This document shows, piece by piece, positions 57,561 through 64,000 of a stretch of 64,000 nt of DNA. The DNA is from Pseudomonas zanjanensis (GTDB taxonomy: Bacteria > Pseudomonadota > Gammaproteobacteria > Pseudomonadales > Pseudomonadaceae). The position numbers and the translations under genes are program-made. Location of the stretch: contig NZ_JABWRB020000002.1 in assembly GCF_014268745.2 (NCBI RefSeq), positions 186,001 through 250,000 of the forward strand, read 5' to 3'. Below the pieces are notes generated by a model, which saw only the letters and a list, made by a program, of their open reading frames with translations, did no database searches and had not been told where the DNA came from. Position 1 is the first letter of the stretch; each line of letters begins with the position of its first letter.

Positions 57561-58577
57561 CTAGAGCTGGAGGATCAGCGTCTTGAGCGGCGGTTGCTGA
57601 TCCAGGGAGGGAAAGTCGCTGCCTGGGGTCAGCACGCTCCAGTCGCGCACCGGGCGGCCGGCTTTTTCCGCACAGCGCAACACCTGCTCGCGCCAGTCAT
57701 CCATGGGCACTTTTGCCAGGTTGTTGCAGCAGATCAGTACACCATTGTCAGCGGTGGTGAGCAGCGCCGGTTTCAGCAGGCTTTGGTAGTCGCGCAACAG
57801 ATCGACGGTGCCGAACGCACTTTTGGCCCAGGCCGGTGGGTCGAGGAGCACCAGGTCGTACTGGCGTTGCTCCAGGCGCACATAGCTGGGCAGTTTTTGC
57901 CCGCGACGCTGGCTGATGGGCAGGCCGGCCAATTGGCGAATCGCCGGGAAGTAATCCGACTGCACGAATTCCATAGGCTGCAAATCGGGGTTGAGCAGGC
58001 CGTTTTCACGGCCCACTGCCAGGTTGCCTTCGGCAAAATCCAGGTTGCACACTTCACGCGCGCCACCCGCGGCGGCGCTCAGGCCGACGCCGCAGGTGTA
58101 GGCAAACAGGTTCAACACGCTTTTGCCGCGGCTGTGTGCCTTGACCCAGCCCCGGGCATTGCGCAGGTCGAGAAACAGCAGGGGATCCTGCCCGGCATGG
58201 CGGCCGCGGACACGATAATTCAAGCCCCACTCATGCCCGACCAGGTCTTGCAGGGCGGCTTCGTCCGCCTGATAGACGGTGTCCTGGCGGTCGACGCGGG
58301 AATTGCCCCGGGCGCGGTTGTTGTAGACCAACAGGCTCTCCAGGCCCAGGCGTTCGTTGATGATGCCGTGCAATTGCAGCAGGTCGTCGCGTTCCAGCGA
58401 CTGGTGGAAGCTCTGCACCAGCAGTTGCGGGCCATAGCGGTCGATGGTCAGGCCGGGCGCGCCTTCCTGGCTGCCATGGAACAGGCGATAGCAGTCGGTG
58501 CCTTGCTGGTGCAGTTGGCCGAGCAGTTCCTGGCGCTGGTCGAGGGCGGCGCGCAGCGCCTGATTCAAGGAAGACAT
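57561..58577 (-). CDS. class I SAM-dependent rRNA methyltransferase (RlmI/RlmK-like)
   Basis: The 338-residue methyltransferase has NLFAYTCGVGLSAAAGGARE as the SAM motif I region, LDFAEGNLAVGRENG next, and the catalytic-type motif LVLLDPPAWAKSAFG. The N-terminal part (YRLFHGSQEGAPGLTIDRYG) resembles the PUA/EEHEE region of RlmI-type enzymes. The likely product is 5-methylcytosine or a related mark on 23S rRNA, but the target base cannot be stated. It is a single-gene unit. Confidence 0.85.
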   Translation of the reverse strand: MSSLNQALRAALDQRQELLGQLHQQGTDCYRLFHGSQEGAPGLTIDRYGPQLLVQSFHQSLERDDLLQLHGIINERLGLESLLVYNNRARGNSRVDRQDTVYQADEAALQDLVGHEWGLNYRVRGRHAGQDPLLFLDLRNARGWVKAHSRGKSVLNLFAYTCGVGLSAAAGGAREVCNLDFAEGNLAVGRENGLLNPDLQPMEFVQSDYFPAIRQLAGLPISQRRGQKLPSYVRLEQRQYDLVLLDPPAWAKSAFGTVDLLRDYQSLLKPALLTTADNGVLICCNNLAKVPMDDWREQVLRCAEKAGRPVRDWSVLTPGSDFPSLDQQPPLKTLILQL

Positions 58578-58679
58578 GCCGGGCGCGCCTTAGAGAAATG
58601 AGGCGCGGGAGTTTAGCAGTTATGGATACTTGGGTATTGCATACAGATGTGAGCCAAGTACCTCTGTGGCCAGGGGCTT

Positions 58680-58766
58680 TGTGGGAGCAAGGCTTGCCCG
58701 CGATGCAGGCAACGCGGTCTCTCAGAAATCGAGGTGCCTGTTTCGCGAGCAAGCTTTGCTCCCACA
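58680..58766. repeat. REPIN, GGAGCAAGGCTTGC variant
   Basis: The arms tgtgggagcaaggcttgccc and cgcgagcaagctttgctccc pair imperfectly. It lies between acs and the upstream side of the methyltransferase gene. Confidence 0.8.
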
Positions 58767-58815
58767 GTCCAGTGGCGCAAGGGCCCGATGCACCAGGGCA
58801 ACCGAGTCGTTTGGC

Positions 58816-60753
58816 CTAGCGATTCAGCCGCTTGTCGATCAACCCCTCCACCACGCTTGGATCGGCCAGGGTCGAGGTGTCGCCAAGGCTATCGAGCTCG
58901 TTGCAGGCGATCTTGCGCAGGATGCGCCGCATGATCTTGCCCGAACGGGTCTTGGGCAACGCCGGCGCCCACTGGATCAGCTCCGGCTTGGCGAAGCTGC
59001 CGATTTCCTTGCTGACGTGAGCCAACAATTCCTTCTTCAGCTCATCATTGGCCTCCACACCGTTCATCGGCGTGACAAACGCATAGATGCCCTGGCCCTT
59101 GAGGTCGTGGGGGTAACCGACCACGGCGGCTTCGGCGATGCTGTCATGCAACACCAGGGCGCTTTCCACCTCGGCGGTGCCAATGCGATGCCCGGAGACG
59201 TTGATCACATCGTCGATGCGCCCGGTGATCCAGTAGTCGCCGTCTTCGTCGCGGCGCGCGCCGTCACCGGTGAAGTAATAACCCGGGTAGGGCTTGAAGT
59301 AGGTGTCGACCATGCGTTGATGGTCGCCGTAGACACTGCGAATCTGCCCTGGCCAACTGGATTTGATCGCCAGCACACCGCTGCCGGCACCGTTGATTTC
59401 CTTGCCCACCTCATCCAGCAAGACCGGTTGCACGCCGAACATCGGCCGTGTGGCGCAGCCTGGCTTGAGCCGTGGGGCACTGACCAACGGGCTGAGCATG
59501 ATGCCGCCGGTTTCGGTCTGCCACCAAGTATCGACAATCGGGCAGCGCTGTTCGCCGACCACGTTGAAATACCATTCCCACGCCTCCGGGTTGATCGGCT
59601 CGCCGACGCTGCCGAGCAATCGCAGGCTTTTGCGGGACGTTTCCTGCAACGGTCCGGCTCCTTCACGCATCAACGCGCGTAGGGCGGTCGGCGCGGTGTA
59701 GAAGATGTTGACCTGATGCTTGTCGATCACTTGCCAGAAACGCGAACTGGTGGGGTGGCTCGGCACGCCCTCGAAGATCAGCGTGGTGGCGCCGTTCGCC
59801 AGCGGGCCATAGACAATGTAGCTGTGGCCGGTGACCCAGCCGACGTCGGCGGTGCACCAGAACACCTCGTTGTCGCGGTAGTCGAGCACGTACCTGAACG
59901 TCATCGCCGCTTGCAGCAGATAGCCGCCGGTAGTGTGCAGCACGCCCTTGGGTTTGCCGGTACTGCCTGAGGTGTAGAGGATGAACAGCGGGTCTTCGGC
60001 GTCCATCGGTTCGGGCGGGCAATCGTCGCTGATGTCGTGCATGGCCTGGTGATACCAGAGGTCACGACCTTCCACCCAGTCCACTTCGCCCTGGGTGCGC
60101 TCGACCACCAGCACGGTGCTGACGTTCGGGCAGCTTTCCAGGGCCTTGTCGACGTTGCGCTTGAGCGGTATGAAGCGCCCGCCGCGTACACCTTCGTCAG
60201 CGGTGATCACGGTGCGGCAATCGGCGTCGAGAATCCGGTCGCGCAGGGAGTCTGGCGAAAAGCCGCCGAACACCACCGAATGTACCGCGCCGATGCGGGT
60301 GCAGGCGAGCATGGCGTAGGCGGCCTCGGGAATCATCGGCATGTAGATGCAGACCCGATCGCCTTTCTTCACGCCACGGCTTTTCAGCACATTGGCCAGG
60401 CGGCAGACATGATTGTGGAGTTTCTTGTAGGTAATTTGCGCCGATTCGGCAGGGTCGTCGCCTTCCCAGATGATCGCGATCTGGTCGCCCCGTGCGTCCA
60501 GGTGACGGTCGATGCAATTGGCGCTGACGTTCAGCTTGCCGCCGGCGAACCAGGTCGCGTCGCCGTTCTTGAGGTCATAGCGTTGGACGGTTTGCCAGGG
60601 TGTCATCCAGTCGAGAAAGCGCGTGGCCTGCTCGGCCCAGAAGGCGCTGGGGTGTTCGATGGATTCCTTGTAGAGCCGCTTGTACTCGTCCTGACTCAGT
60701 TGCGCAGCCCGGCGGACGGCATCGGCGTGGGGGTACTGGCTGATATCGAACAT
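58816..60753 (-). CDS. acsA: acetyl-CoA synthetase
   Basis: The 645-residue AMP-forming ligase makes acetyl-CoA from acetate. Motifs are LFILYTSGSTGKPKGVLHTT (A3), VDTWWQTETGGIMLSP (A5) and KTRSGKIMRRILRKIA with K606, the lysine acetylated by Pat-type enzymes. The N-terminal AcsA pattern is AFWAEQATRFLDWMTPW. Cytosolic. It is a single-gene unit with about 80 bases before the next REPIN. Confidence 0.95.
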   Translation of the reverse strand: MFDISQYPHADAVRRAAQLSQDEYKRLYKESIEHPSAFWAEQATRFLDWMTPWQTVQRYDLKNGDATWFAGGKLNVSANCIDRHLDARGDQIAIIWEGDDPAESAQITYKKLHNHVCRLANVLKSRGVKKGDRVCIYMPMIPEAAYAMLACTRIGAVHSVVFGGFSPDSLRDRILDADCRTVITADEGVRGGRFIPLKRNVDKALESCPNVSTVLVVERTQGEVDWVEGRDLWYHQAMHDISDDCPPEPMDAEDPLFILYTSGSTGKPKGVLHTTGGYLLQAAMTFRYVLDYRDNEVFWCTADVGWVTGHSYIVYGPLANGATTLIFEGVPSHPTSSRFWQVIDKHQVNIFYTAPTALRALMREGAGPLQETSRKSLRLLGSVGEPINPEAWEWYFNVVGEQRCPIVDTWWQTETGGIMLSPLVSAPRLKPGCATRPMFGVQPVLLDEVGKEINGAGSGVLAIKSSWPGQIRSVYGDHQRMVDTYFKPYPGYYFTGDGARRDEDGDYWITGRIDDVINVSGHRIGTAEVESALVLHDSIAEAAVVGYPHDLKGQGIYAFVTPMNGVEANDELKKELLAHVSKEIGSFAKPELIQWAPALPKTRSGKIMRRILRKIACNELDSLGDTSTLADPSVVEGLIDKRLNR

Positions 60754-60834
60754 GACGGTTCCTTATTCTTGTTTTGCGACAAGATATAAAGATGCGCCCA
60801 GTGAATATTCAGTTCAAGTTGTTCATGGAGCCCG

Positions 60835-60923
60835 TGTGGGAGCGGGCTTGCTCGCGAAAGCGGTGTGTCAGACACATTAATGGCAACTGACACACCGTCT
60901 TCGCGAGCAAGCCCGCTCCCACA
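60835..60923. repeat. REPIN, GGAGCGGGCTTGCTCGCG family
   Basis: Inverted arms lie between the upstream region of acsA and the end of pgi. Confidence 0.9.
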
Positions 60924-60944
60924 GGAGGAATGCAAACCCAGGGA

Positions 60945-62609
60945 TCAGCCGCGATGACGCCCGCGGAAGTAGTTGATCAAGCCTTGGGTCGAGGCATCTT
61001 CGGCCGGGTTTTCTTCGCTGCCTACCAGGCGGTTGTAGACGCCCTTGCCCAGTTCCTTGCCCAGCTCCACGCCCCATTGGTCGAAGGCGTTGATGCCCCA
61101 GACCACGCTCTGCACGAACACTTTGTGCTCATACAGCGCCACCAGCGCGCCGAGGCGCCGTGGGCTGATGCGTTCGACTACCAGGGTGTTGCTTGGGCGG
61201 TTGCCCGGGATCACCTTGTGGGAGGCCAGTTTCTGCACCTCTTCTTCGCTGGCGCCCTTGTCCCGCAGCTCGGCTTCGGCCTCGGCGCGGGTCTTGCCCA
61301 GCATCAGTGCCTGGCTCTGGGACAGGCAGTTGGCGTACAGCCACTGGTGATGGTCGGCAACCGGGTTGAAGCTGACGATCGGCACGATGAAGTCGGCCGG
61401 GATCAACTGGGTGCCCTGGTGCAGCAACTGGTGGTAGGCGTGCTGACCGTTGCAGCCAACGCCGCCCCAGATGACCGGGCCCGTGTCGGTCGACACCGGG
61501 GTACCGTCCTGGCGCACGCTCTTGCCGTTGGATTCCATGTCCAACTGCTGCAAATGTTTGGTGATGTTACGCAGGTAGTGGTCGTACGGCAGGATCGCAT
61601 GGCTCTGCGCGCCCCAGAAGTTGCCGTACCACACGCCCAGCAGCGCCAGCAGCACCGGCATGTTCTGTTCGAATGGGGCGCTCTGGAAATGCTGGTCCAT
61701 GGAATAGGCGCCGGACAACAATTCCTTGAAGTTCGACATGCCGATGGCCAGGGCGATCGGCAGGCCGATGGCCGACCACAGCGAGTAGCGCCCGCCTACC
61801 CAGTCCCACATCGGGAAGATGTTTTCTTCACGGATGCCGAAGGCCACGGCGGCGGCATTGTTGCTCGATACGGCGATAAAGTGGCGATACAGCTCCGCTT
61901 CGGAACCACCCTGGGCCAGGTACCAGGCGCGGGCGGCCTGGGCGTTCTTCAGGGTTTCGAGGGTGTTGAACGATTTCGACGAGACGATGAACAGCGTGGT
62001 TTCGGCGCGCAGTTTCATGGTCAGTTCGTGGAACTCGCTGCCGTCGATGTTCGCCAGGTAGTGGCAGCGAACGCCTTTGTGCGTGTAGGACAACAGCGCT
62101 TCGGACACCAACTGCGGGCCGAGGAAGGAACCACCGATACCGATGTTCACCACGTCGGTGATGGGCTTTTCGGTGTAGCCGCGCCACAGGCCGTCGTGAA
62201 TGCGGCCGACCAGGTCAGTGATCTGGTTCAGCACTTTGTGCACGTCCGGCATCACGTTGACGCCGTTGACCAGCAATTTGTCCCCCACCGGCCGACGCAG
62301 GGCGGTGTGCAGGGCAGGGCGGTTTTCCGAGGCGTTGACGATTTCGCCCTCGAACAGCGCCTTGATCGCGCCCTTGAGGTCGACTTCGTTGGCCAGGCCC
62401 ACCAGCAGGTCGCGGGTCTGGGCGTTGATCAGGTTTTTCGAGTAGTCGAGAAACAGACCGCAGCTCGACAGGGTGAATTGTGTGAAACGCTGCGGATCGG
62501 CATTGAACGCTTCGCGCATGCTGAAATCCTGCATGGCTTTGCGGTGGTCATTCAGCGCTTGCCAGGCTGGCAGAGCGGTCACGTCATGAGGGGTTCGGTA
62601 ATACGCCAT
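60945..62609 (-). CDS. pgi: glucose-6-phosphate isomerase
   Basis: The 554-residue enzyme interconverts glucose 6-phosphate and fructose 6-phosphate. Signatures are VVNIGIGGSFLGPQLVSEAL, LFIVSSKSFNTLETLKNAQA, FPMWDWVGGRYSLWSAIGLP and GANGQHAYHQLLHQG-type (here GCNGQHAYHQLLHQGTQLIP). In pseudomonads, which lack phosphofructokinase, it works mainly in the gluconeogenic/Entner-Doudoroff cycle direction. It lies next to panC, as in P. aeruginosa. Confidence 0.95.
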   Translation of the reverse strand: MAYYRTPHDVTALPAWQALNDHRKAMQDFSMREAFNADPQRFTQFTLSSCGLFLDYSKNLINAQTRDLLVGLANEVDLKGAIKALFEGEIVNASENRPALHTALRRPVGDKLLVNGVNVMPDVHKVLNQITDLVGRIHDGLWRGYTEKPITDVVNIGIGGSFLGPQLVSEALLSYTHKGVRCHYLANIDGSEFHELTMKLRAETTLFIVSSKSFNTLETLKNAQAARAWYLAQGGSEAELYRHFIAVSSNNAAAVAFGIREENIFPMWDWVGGRYSLWSAIGLPIALAIGMSNFKELLSGAYSMDQHFQSAPFEQNMPVLLALLGVWYGNFWGAQSHAILPYDHYLRNITKHLQQLDMESNGKSVRQDGTPVSTDTGPVIWGGVGCNGQHAYHQLLHQGTQLIPADFIVPIVSFNPVADHHQWLYANCLSQSQALMLGKTRAEAEAELRDKGASEEEVQKLASHKVIPGNRPSNTLVVERISPRRLGALVALYEHKVFVQSVVWGINAFDQWGVELGKELGKGVYNRLVGSEENPAEDASTQGLINYFRGRHRG

Positions 62610-62865
62610 CGCTGCGGGTTTCCTTTTTACTTGAACGACCTTTTGTACACGAAAAATTCCGGCGCGGCTCGAGGTGGGCGTCCGGACACTGCATCGACAC
62701 GATCGCCAGACACAGGGCGACTACAGTAAACCTCGCGTTGCGATCTGTCTTGACTTTGTCTGACTGGTTCCCGGTACTTTTTTATACATCGAGGATGGGA
62801 AGGGGTCGACAGACGGAAACGCGGTGAGGTCTTGCGGGCAAACTGAATTGCTGTGGGGCGAGCCT
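62610..62865. other. pgi upstream region
   Basis: With the REPIN that follows, this is a gap of about 370 bases between pgi and panC. It should hold the pgi promoter, but I see no strong -35/-10 pair, hairpin with T-run or operator. Confidence 0.4.
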
Positions 62866-62958
62866 TGTGGGAGCAAAGCTTGCTCGCGACGATGCGGCCA
62901 CATTCAACGCCTATGTCGACTGTCAGACCGCTATCGCGAGCAAGCTTTGCTCCCACAG
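62866..62958. repeat. REPIN, GGAGCAAAGCTTGCTCGCG variant with an extra half arm
   Basis: Inverted arms (tgtgggagcaaagcttgctc and complement) are followed by a further partial arm (gctcctgctcccacaagg) at 62958-62976. Confidence 0.85.
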
Positions 62959-62980
62959 GCTCCTGCTCCCACAAGGGGCT

Positions 62981-63841
62981 TCAGGCGGGCGTGTCGAGAT
63001 CCAGGTGCAGATTGTCGATCAGGCGCGTGGTGCCCAGGAAGGCGGCGACCAGAATCACCAGGTCGCGGTCCTCGCTCGACGCCGGACGCAAGGTCTTGGC
63101 GTGACGGATTTCCAGATAGTCGGGACGCAGGCCGGCGGCTTCGAGTTGCTTGAGCTGCGCGCCGATCAGCGCCGGGAAATCCCGCTGACCCTGCTTGATC
63201 GCCTCGGCGATCTGGTTCAGGGCGCGATAGACCACGGGCGCGACGGCGCGTTGGTCCGGGCTGAGGAAACCGTTGCGTGACGACAGCGCCAGGCCGTCTT
63301 CGGCGCGAACGGTCGGCTCGCCGATGATCTGGATCGGCATGTTCAGGTCATGGACCAGGGCGCGGATCACCGCCAGTTGCTGGAAATCTTTCTGGCCAAA
63401 CACCGCCAGGTCAGGCTGGACCATGTTGAACAGTTTGCTGACCACCGTCGCCACACCCTCGAAATGCCCGGGACGGCTGGCGCCGCACAAGCCTTCGGAC
63501 AATTGCGGAACGCTGACCCGGGTTTGTCCGGTCATGCCGTCGGGGTACATCTCTTCGACGCTGGGGGCGAACAGCAAGTGGCAGCCGGCCTGGAGCAGTT
63601 TTTCCTGGTCGGCCGCCAGGGTGCGGGGGTATTTGTCCAAATCTTCGCCGGCGCCGAATTGCAGCGGGTTGACGAAAATGCTCGCCACCACGAAGTCGGC
63701 CCGTTGCGCAGCCTTGGTGACCAACGCCACATGCCCGCTGTGCAGGTTGCCCATGGTTGGCACGAAGGCAATGCGCTTGCCTTCGCCGCGGGCACGGGCC
63801 ACGGCGGCCCGCAGTTCGCGTACGGTTTTGACGGTGTTCAT
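62981..63841 (-). CDS. panC: pantothenate synthetase
   Basis: The 286-residue enzyme joins pantoate and beta-alanine with ATP. The HxGH motif is at residues 34-37 (MGNLHSGHVALV), VFGQKDFQQLAVIRALVHDL follows, and the KMSKS-like DGLALSSRNGFL completes the nucleotide site. Its ATG overlaps the panB TGA, the normal panBC operon. Confidence 0.95.
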   Translation of the reverse strand: MNTVKTVRELRAAVARARGEGKRIAFVPTMGNLHSGHVALVTKAAQRADFVVASIFVNPLQFGAGEDLDKYPRTLAADQEKLLQAGCHLLFAPSVEEMYPDGMTGQTRVSVPQLSEGLCGASRPGHFEGVATVVSKLFNMVQPDLAVFGQKDFQQLAVIRALVHDLNMPIQIIGEPTVRAEDGLALSSRNGFLSPDQRAVAPVVYRALNQIAEAIKQGQRDFPALIGAQLKQLEAAGLRPDYLEIRHAKTLRPASSEDRDLVILVAAFLGTTRLIDNLHLDLDTPA

Positions 63842-64000
63842 GCAGAAAACCCGTGTTCGGTGCCCGGGAAGGTCGCCGCCTTGACTTCAGCGACGTAGGC
63901 ACTCAAGGCGCCGTGGATAGAGGTTTGCCCAGCCATGAAGTTCTTGACGAACTTGGGCACGCGCCCGGTGATCGATAATCCGAGCATGTCGTGCAGCACC
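63838..64000 (-). CDS. panB: 3-methyl-2-oxobutanoate hydroxymethyltransferase, C-terminal end
   Basis: Only the last 53 codons are in the window (VLHDMLGLSITGRVPKFVKN, then AYVAEVKAATFPG). This matches the C-terminus of PanB, which makes ketopantoate, the step before panC product assembly. The 5' part lies beyond base 64000. The stop overlaps panC by two bases. Confidence 0.88.
   Translation of the reverse strand, partial: VLHDMLGLSITGRVPKFVKNFMAGQTSIHGALSAYVAEVKAATFPGTEHGFSA

Overview
The window is chromosomal DNA from a fluorescent Pseudomonas of the P. fluorescens complex. The core gene order follows the P. aeruginosa PA4525-PA4576 neighbourhood as I remember it: a Lon-like protease, obg/rplU/rpmA, proB, rpsT, murJ, ribF-ileS-lspA-fkpB-ispH, the fim/pil minor pilins, pilSR, bamD/rluD/pgeF/clpB, ndh, and pilABCD-coaE-yacG. 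The P. fluorescens-type short palindromic repeats (REP/REPIN families) are very dense, with about 19 sites in 64 kb. No plasmid, prophage or CRISPR signature is visible.

Layout. Bases 1-12.3 kb hold the 3' end of a Lon-like protease gene, yqhA, fklB, a small gene with a Fur-like site, a YjdM/PhnA-like gene, ispB (divergent from rplU-rpmA), obgE, proB, creA, a 678-residue exported repeat protein that looks like an insertion into the conserved order, and rpsT. Bases 12.5-20 kb hold murJ and ribF-ileS-lspA-fkpB-ispH (lipid II flipping, flavin cofactors, lipoprotein processing, isoprenoids). Bases 20-26.3 kb hold the minor pilin cluster fimT (inverted), fimU, pilV, pilW, pilX, pilY1 and pilE, with no pilY2. 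Bases 26.3-30.7 kb hold a glycine oxidase-like gene and then a repeat-rich accessory segment: two inverted copies of a roughly 275-bp repeat, a hexanucleotide microsatellite, an intact IS1182-family element inserted in one repeat copy with a GGCC target duplication, and a frameshifted DUF6124 gene. Bases 30.8-39.7 kb hold pilR-pilS, a PP0621-like gene, bamD, rluD-pgeF and clpB with an RpoH-type promoter. Bases 39.7-40.4 kb hold four tRNA genes (Asn, Pro, Lys, Pro).

Bases 40.5-47.8 kb hold a chemoreceptor, ndh, a 57-residue DUF3094 gene, a DUF1780-MOSC gene pair, a LysR regulator divergent from a tautomerase, and an orphan CbiM-like membrane protein. Bases 47.9-53.2 kb hold yacG-coaE-pilD-pilC-pilB, with pilA divergent behind a sigma-54-type promoter. 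Bases 53.5-64 kb hold a BON-domain protein, DUF2845 and DUF748 envelope genes, an rRNA methyltransferase-like gene, acs, pgi, panC and the 3' end of panB.

How it fits together. Three separated loci form one type IV pilus system: the major pilin, assembly ATPase, platform and prepilin peptidase (pilABCD), the minor pilin/tip adhesin set, and the PilS-PilR two-component system, which would act on the sigma-54 promoter in front of pilA. The rest is mostly housekeeping. The accessory material is the IS/repeat segment, the 678-residue repeat protein and the REPINs. I see no clearly new multigene system. The best leads are the 678-residue protein, the structured obgE leader, the Fur-like control of the 85-residue gene, and the nested repeat/IS/microsatellite block.
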